This document shows, in pieces, positions 6,756 to 9,400 of a stretch of DNA of 9,400 bases (positions are counted from its first letter, which is position 1; the number at the start of each line of letters is the position of its first letter). The position numbers and the translations under genes are program-made. The DNA is from Chitinophagaceae bacterium (GTDB lineage Bacteria; Bacteroidota; Bacteroidia; Chitinophagales; Chitinophagaceae). The notes under the pieces are model-generated. The model saw only the letters and a list, made by a program, of their open reading frames with translations, had not been told where the DNA came from and made no database searches. Location: positions 1 to 9,400 of the forward strand of contig JALOMZ010000037.1 of the NCBI GenBank assembly GCA_025455205.1. The letters run 5' to 3'.

Positions 6756-8162
6756 ATGTTACAAGACCTCCTCATACTGATGCGCGCCGAGCTGATGCTC
6801 ATCCTCATCATCTTCCTGCTCCTCTTTTTGAAGCTGGGCAGTGCCAGCCTGCGCAACGAAACCGTGATGAATATGGTCAATGGACTGCTGCTGGTGGTGC
6901 TGGCCCTGGGATTTTTGGTGAAAGACAGCGGCATGATCTTCGGGAACATGTTCCGCACCGACGACCTGCTGCGGCTGGAGAAAAATATGCTCACCCTGGG
7001 CACCCTGATCATTTCGCTGCAGTCGTATCAGTGGCTGAAGAAACATGACCAGGCTATGGAGTTCTACCTGCTCATGCTGAGTACCCTGCTGGGCATGTTC
7101 TTCATGCTTTCGGCCGCCAACCTGCTTATGTTCTACCTGGGTCTTGAGCTGAGCACCATTCCCCTGGCCGCCATGGTTAATTTTGATTTCAACAAAAAGC
7201 AGTCGAGCGAAGCAGGTTTCAAGATGATCGTTTCCTCCGCCTTTGCTTCCGGCCTGCTGCTGTTTGGCATCTCGTGGCTATACGGCACCACAGGCACCAT
7301 TGATTTTTCCGGGCTTGCAGCCTCGCTGGATGGCAGCCCCCTGCAGTTGTTCGCCTTTATCACCCTGGTGGCCGGATTTGGATTCAAGATCTCTGCAGTG
7401 CCCTTTCACCTCTGGACCGCCGACGTATATGAAGGCGCACCGGTGCCGGTCACGTCCTATCTCAGTGTTATTTCCAAAGGTGCCGTGTTATTCGTTTTCA
7501 CCTCTGTGTTGTACTCCGTGTTCCATGCCATGGGTACGGTATGGTACAATATGATCTTCATCATTGCTGTGGCCACCATGATCACCGGCAATCTCTTTGC
7601 CCTGCGGCAGGACAACCTGAAACGGTTCCTGGCCTTCTCCTCCATTGCACAGGTGGGCTTCATGCTGGTGGGCATCAGCGGGCAAAGCCGGGAAGGCGCT
7701 GCTGCGCTGATCTTCTTTGTACTCATTTACATATTCAGCAACCTGGCCGCCTTTGGGGTCATCACCCTGGTGAGCAGCGCTTCCGGACGGGAACGTATTT
7801 CCGATTACCGCGGATTCTACCAGTCCAACCCGGCACTCACCTGGATACTGGCCATTGCGCTTTTCTCGCTGGCAGGCATCCCGCCCACGGCCGGCTTCTT
7901 TGGCAAGTTCTTCCTGATACTGGCAGGTGCCGGCAAGGGCAACTGGCTGCTCATTACCATTGCCGCACTCAACATGATCATCTCGCTATACTATTACCTG
8001 CGCATCATCAAAGCCATGTTCATGGAACACAATGCATCCCCGCTGGCCAAAGTAGACATCCCCTTCTCACCCAGGATAGCTCTGGCCATTTGCGTGGCAG
8101 GCATTTTGATCACAGGTTTGTACAGCGGCGCCTACCAATACATATATCAATTGCTATCATGA
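6756..8162 (+). CDS. nuoN: NADH-quinone oxidoreductase subunit N (complex I, NuoN/ND2)
   Basis: NuoN is the antiporter-like proton-pumping subunit nearest the quinone module, next to NuoK. The 468-residue product is close to E. coli NuoN (485). The key charges are present: Glu131 in YLGLELSTIPLAAM (TM5), Lys211 in GFGFKISAVPFHLWTADVY (TM7), Lys241 in VISKGAVLF (TM8) and Lys384 in GFFGKFFLI (TM12). The stretch RQDNLKRFLAFSSIAQVGFM (284-303) is the family central motif. The ATG at 6756 gives the expected short N-terminus before TM1. Despite the 190-bp gap after nuoM it is almost certainly part of the same operon, though the hairpin and repeat tract in that gap could change its expression relative to the upstream genes. 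Confidence 0.97.
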   Translation: MLQDLLILMRAELMLILIIFLLLFLKLGSASLRNETVMNMVNGLLLVVLALGFLVKDSGMIFGNMFRTDDLLRLEKNMLTLGTLIISLQSYQWLKKHDQAMEFYLLMLSTLLGMFFMLSAANLLMFYLGLELSTIPLAAMVNFDFNKKQSSEAGFKMIVSSAFASGLLLFGISWLYGTTGTIDFSGLAASLDGSPLQLFAFITLVAGFGFKISAVPFHLWTADVYEGAPVPVTSYLSVISKGAVLFVFTSVLYSVFHAMGTVWYNMIFIIAVATMITGNLFALRQDNLKRFLAFSSIAQVGFMLVGISGQSREGAAALIFFVLIYIFSNLAAFGVITLVSSASGRERISDYRGFYQSNPALTWILAIALFSLAGIPPTAGFFGKFFLILAGAGKGNWLLITIAALNMIISLYYYLRIIKAMFMEHNASPLAKVDIPFSPRIALAICVAGILITGLYSGAYQYIYQLLS

Positions 8163-8163
8163 T

Positions 8164-8206
8164 GTTTTTTGTTTGGGGTTTTGGTTTTTTCTTAAACACA
8201 ATTAAG
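8164..8206. other. T/G-rich tract with small hairpin after nuoN
   Basis: Directly after the nuoN stop comes a T/G-rich run (8164-8190) followed by the stem CTTAA (8191-8195) / TTAAG (8202-8206) with a six-base loop. The outer GGT and ACC could extend it across a T bulge. On the + strand the T-run precedes the hairpin, the wrong order for a classical intrinsic terminator of the nuo operon, and A-rich sequence follows. The end of the complex I transcript is therefore not clearly marked. Confidence 0.3.
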
Positions 8207-8263
8207 ACCTCAAAAATCAAACCCGCTGAACAATCTGAACCGCCCGGCATAAAGAACCACAAA

Positions 8264-8284
8264 CATCAAACATCGAACTTCAAA
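8264..8284 (+). repeat. Third heptamer tract (CATCAAA, CATCGAA, CTTCAAA)
   Basis: Three heptamers in register, CATCAAA (8264-8270), CATCGAA (8271-8277) and CTTCAAA (8278-8284), are preceded by a degenerate CCACAAA. The 22 bases from 8264 match the minus-strand reading of the left arm at 1133-1154 at 20 of 22 positions. The tract ends eight bases before the ATG of the 132-residue ORF, the same kind of position as the tract before nuoI. There is no four-helix-bundle gene here and no inverted partner within the window. Confidence 0.85.
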
Positions 8285-8292
8285 CCTTTCAC

Positions 8293-8691
8293 ATGGCCAT
8301 CAATAAAAACCATCCTTTTGAAGACCTCAATGGCACCAAGTGTGCCGTGGTGGAAACCAATTGCTCCATGGACCGGGTCAATTTTCTGAAGCCACTGCTG
8401 GAGTATAACGGCTATGAAGTGGTGGTGGCAGAAGCGGCCCCACCCAAAGCGGCTGCCAAGCCGGCTGCCGCCACAGAAGGCGAAGCAGCTGCTCCTGAAG
8501 CACCGCCTGCTTCGCTGCTGTTCACCGTAGGGGTAACGGATGTGATGTTCAATGCCACCAACGCCGTATTTGGCCGCCTGCTCAAAACGCCGCAGGGAAG
8601 CATCGTTACGCAGGCTTACTGGCTGCAGAAAGAAGCCGTGAGCGATGATGAAACGCCCTATTATGAAAAGCGGGCACTCTTCGCAAAATAA
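8293..8691 (+). CDS. Hypothetical soluble protein with Ala/Pro linker
   Basis: I do not recognise this 132-residue protein. It has three parts: residues 1-47, with likely strand-helix-strand character (KCAVVET, then DRVNFLKPLLEYNGYEVVVAEA); a low-complexity linker at about 48-73, almost only Ala, Pro, Glu and Lys; and 74-132, beginning with hydrophobic SLLFTVGVTDVMFNATNAVFGRLL and ending in a charged segment (KEAVSDDETPYYEKRA). The two outer parts could form one small alpha/beta domain with the linker as an expanded loop. There are cysteines at 17 and 24, no signal peptide, no membrane helix and no known motif. Coding is supported by the start eight bases after a heptamer tract and by codon use like that of the nuo genes. 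It lies 130 bp after nuoN and 43 bp before the next gene; a link to complex I is possible but unproven. Confidence 0.75.
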   Translation: MAINKNHPFEDLNGTKCAVVETNCSMDRVNFLKPLLEYNGYEVVVAEAAPPKAAAKPAAATEGEAAAPEAPPASLLFTVGVTDVMFNATNAVFGRLLKTPQGSIVTQAYWLQKEAVSDDETPYYEKRALFAK

Positions 8692-8734
8692 ATACCGCCC
8701 GTGCACTAACTTCCTGCAGCAACACCATTTAATC

Positions 8735-9337
8735 ATGGCTGACGTTTTGCGCCTTATTCGTGGCACCTTGGCAATGTCCTCGCTGGTGCTGCTTCTTGCA
8801 CCCGGCCTGCCAGGCTGCCGCAGCTCTGCCGATCAGGCCAGCGATACGGCCCAGTGGCTGCAACAGGGCGATGCCCTCAGCCGCGCGGCATTCGACACAT
8901 TGCGAACTTCCCTGATGCAGGCCATTGCCACCCTGGGATTGCCGGGTGCCGTTCCGTACTGCCACCAGCATGCGGCCACACTTACAGCCAGCGCAGCTCC
9001 TGAGGGCGTGATAATAAGCCGGGTGAGTCCCCTTTACCGCAATCCGGATAATGCGGCCGACAGCCTTGACCAGGCCACCTGGCAGCATTTCCAGCAGCTG
9101 AAAACACAGGGCGACAGTCTGGTTCCCCTGGTGGTAACCCATGATGATAGAGCTATCTATTACAAGCCCATCCTGCTGCAGCCTATGTGCACGCCCTGCC
9201 ACGGCCAACCCGGTACTGATATCCCGGAAGCGGTGATGGCAGCCATACGGGATAAATACCCCAACGACAAAGCCATCGGCTTCCGCCCCGGCGACCTCAG
9301 GGGTTTGTGGAAGATCAGCTTTCCCAAAAAGCCATAA
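8735..9337 (+). CDS. DUF3365 (Tll0287-like) haem-motif lipoprotein
   Basis: The C-terminal part matches the DUF3365/Tll0287-like family, small PAS-like sensor or haem domains. Recognisable family elements are SRVSPLYRNPDNAAD (95-109), the haem c motif Cys152-Thr-Pro-Cys155-His156 with Gly after it, and IRDKYPNDKAIGFRPGDLRG (171-190). Cys76 in PYCHQHA fits the conserved upstream cysteine of the family. I chose the ATG at 8735 (200 residues) because it gives a signal peptide with positive N-terminus (RLIR), hydrophobic core and lipobox LPGC with Cys28. The reading frame is open from 8645, but that start would put 30 polar residues first and overlap the preceding gene. The ATG at 8774 is an alternative. 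The protein is probably a lipid-anchored, periplasm-facing haem protein; its redox partner is unknown. Proline at -2 in the lipobox is slightly atypical. Confidence 0.85.
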   Translation: MADVLRLIRGTLAMSSLVLLLAPGLPGCRSSADQASDTAQWLQQGDALSRAAFDTLRTSLMQAIATLGLPGAVPYCHQHAATLTASAAPEGVIISRVSPLYRNPDNAADSLDQATWQHFQQLKTQGDSLVPLVVTHDDRAIYYKPILLQPMCTPCHGQPGTDIPEAVMAAIRDKYPNDKAIGFRPGDLRGLWKISFPKKP

Positions 9338-9400
9338 CCGTTACTACTGCAACCCTTAGGGATGCCCTGCTGCCAGTAGCACCAATTACCTCTTCCCGAG

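Noticed and set aside
7541..8389. 282-residue + frame overlapping the end of nuoN and the next gene
   Set aside because: It is an out-of-frame reading of nuoN, rich in His, Arg and Gly, and runs through the AT-rich spacer into another gene.
8645..8734. Upstream start for the DUF3365 gene
   Set aside because: It would add 30 polar residues before the signal peptide and overlap the preceding gene by 47 bases; the ATG at 8735 gives a proper lipoprotein signal.
9344..9379. Hairpin CTACTG/CAGTAG after the DUF3365 gene as a terminator
   Set aside because: The 6-bp stem encloses a 24-base loop and is not followed by a T-tract; the window ends too soon to judge.

Overview
The window is the distal half of a bacterial respiratory complex I (NADH:quinone oxidoreductase) operon, all on the + strand. 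It carries nuoH, nuoI, nuoJ, nuoK, nuoL, nuoM and nuoN in canonical order; nuoA-G would lie upstream, outside the window. Protein sequences, A-rich leaders without clear Shine-Dalgarno motifs, moderately high GC (mid-50s percent in the lines I sampled) and short tandem repeats between genes suggest a Bacteroidota organism, probably of the Chitinophagaceae type. This taxonomic call is inference; I cannot name a genus.

Layout. 1-56: intergenic leader with ATTTGGA heptamers. 57-1133: nuoH, the quinone-site membrane subunit. 1196-1594: an inserted four-helix-bundle gene (family of the 23S rRNA intervening-sequence proteins), AT-richer than its neighbours and flanked by inverted heptamer repeats. 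1641-2120: nuoI (two 4Fe-4S clusters). 2148-2720 nuoJ, 2797-3105 nuoK, 3124-5055 nuoL, 5072-6565 nuoM: closely packed membrane-arm genes. 6566-6755: a 190-bp gap with a GC-rich hairpin and a pyrimidine-rich 7/8-mer tandem tract. 6756-8162: nuoN. 8163-8292: AT-rich spacer with a third copy of the CATCAAA-type heptamers. 8293-8691: unrecognised 132-residue soluble protein with an Ala/Pro linker. 8735-9337: predicted lipoprotein with a DUF3365 (Tll0287-like) domain and a CxxCH haem motif. 9338-9400: no gene seen.

How the genes work together. NuoI passes electrons along the peripheral arm towards quinone, which binds at the NuoH interface. NuoH, J and K couple this redox step to the antiporter-like subunits NuoN, NuoM and NuoL, which move protons. 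The catalytic residues are intact in K, L and N. NuoM lacks the TM7 lysine found in E. coli NuoM (Phe223 instead) and has an extra lysine (Lys146) next to the TM5 glutamate.

Most interesting points: (1) the four-helix-bundle gene sits between nuoH and nuoI inside a 22-bp inverted repeat (21/22 complementary), a layout that recalls 23S rRNA intervening sequences; (2) 7-bp tandem repeats of unrelated sequence occupy several gene junctions, close to start codons; (3) the NuoM lysine replacement. No CRISPR array, tRNA, rRNA or transposase was seen.
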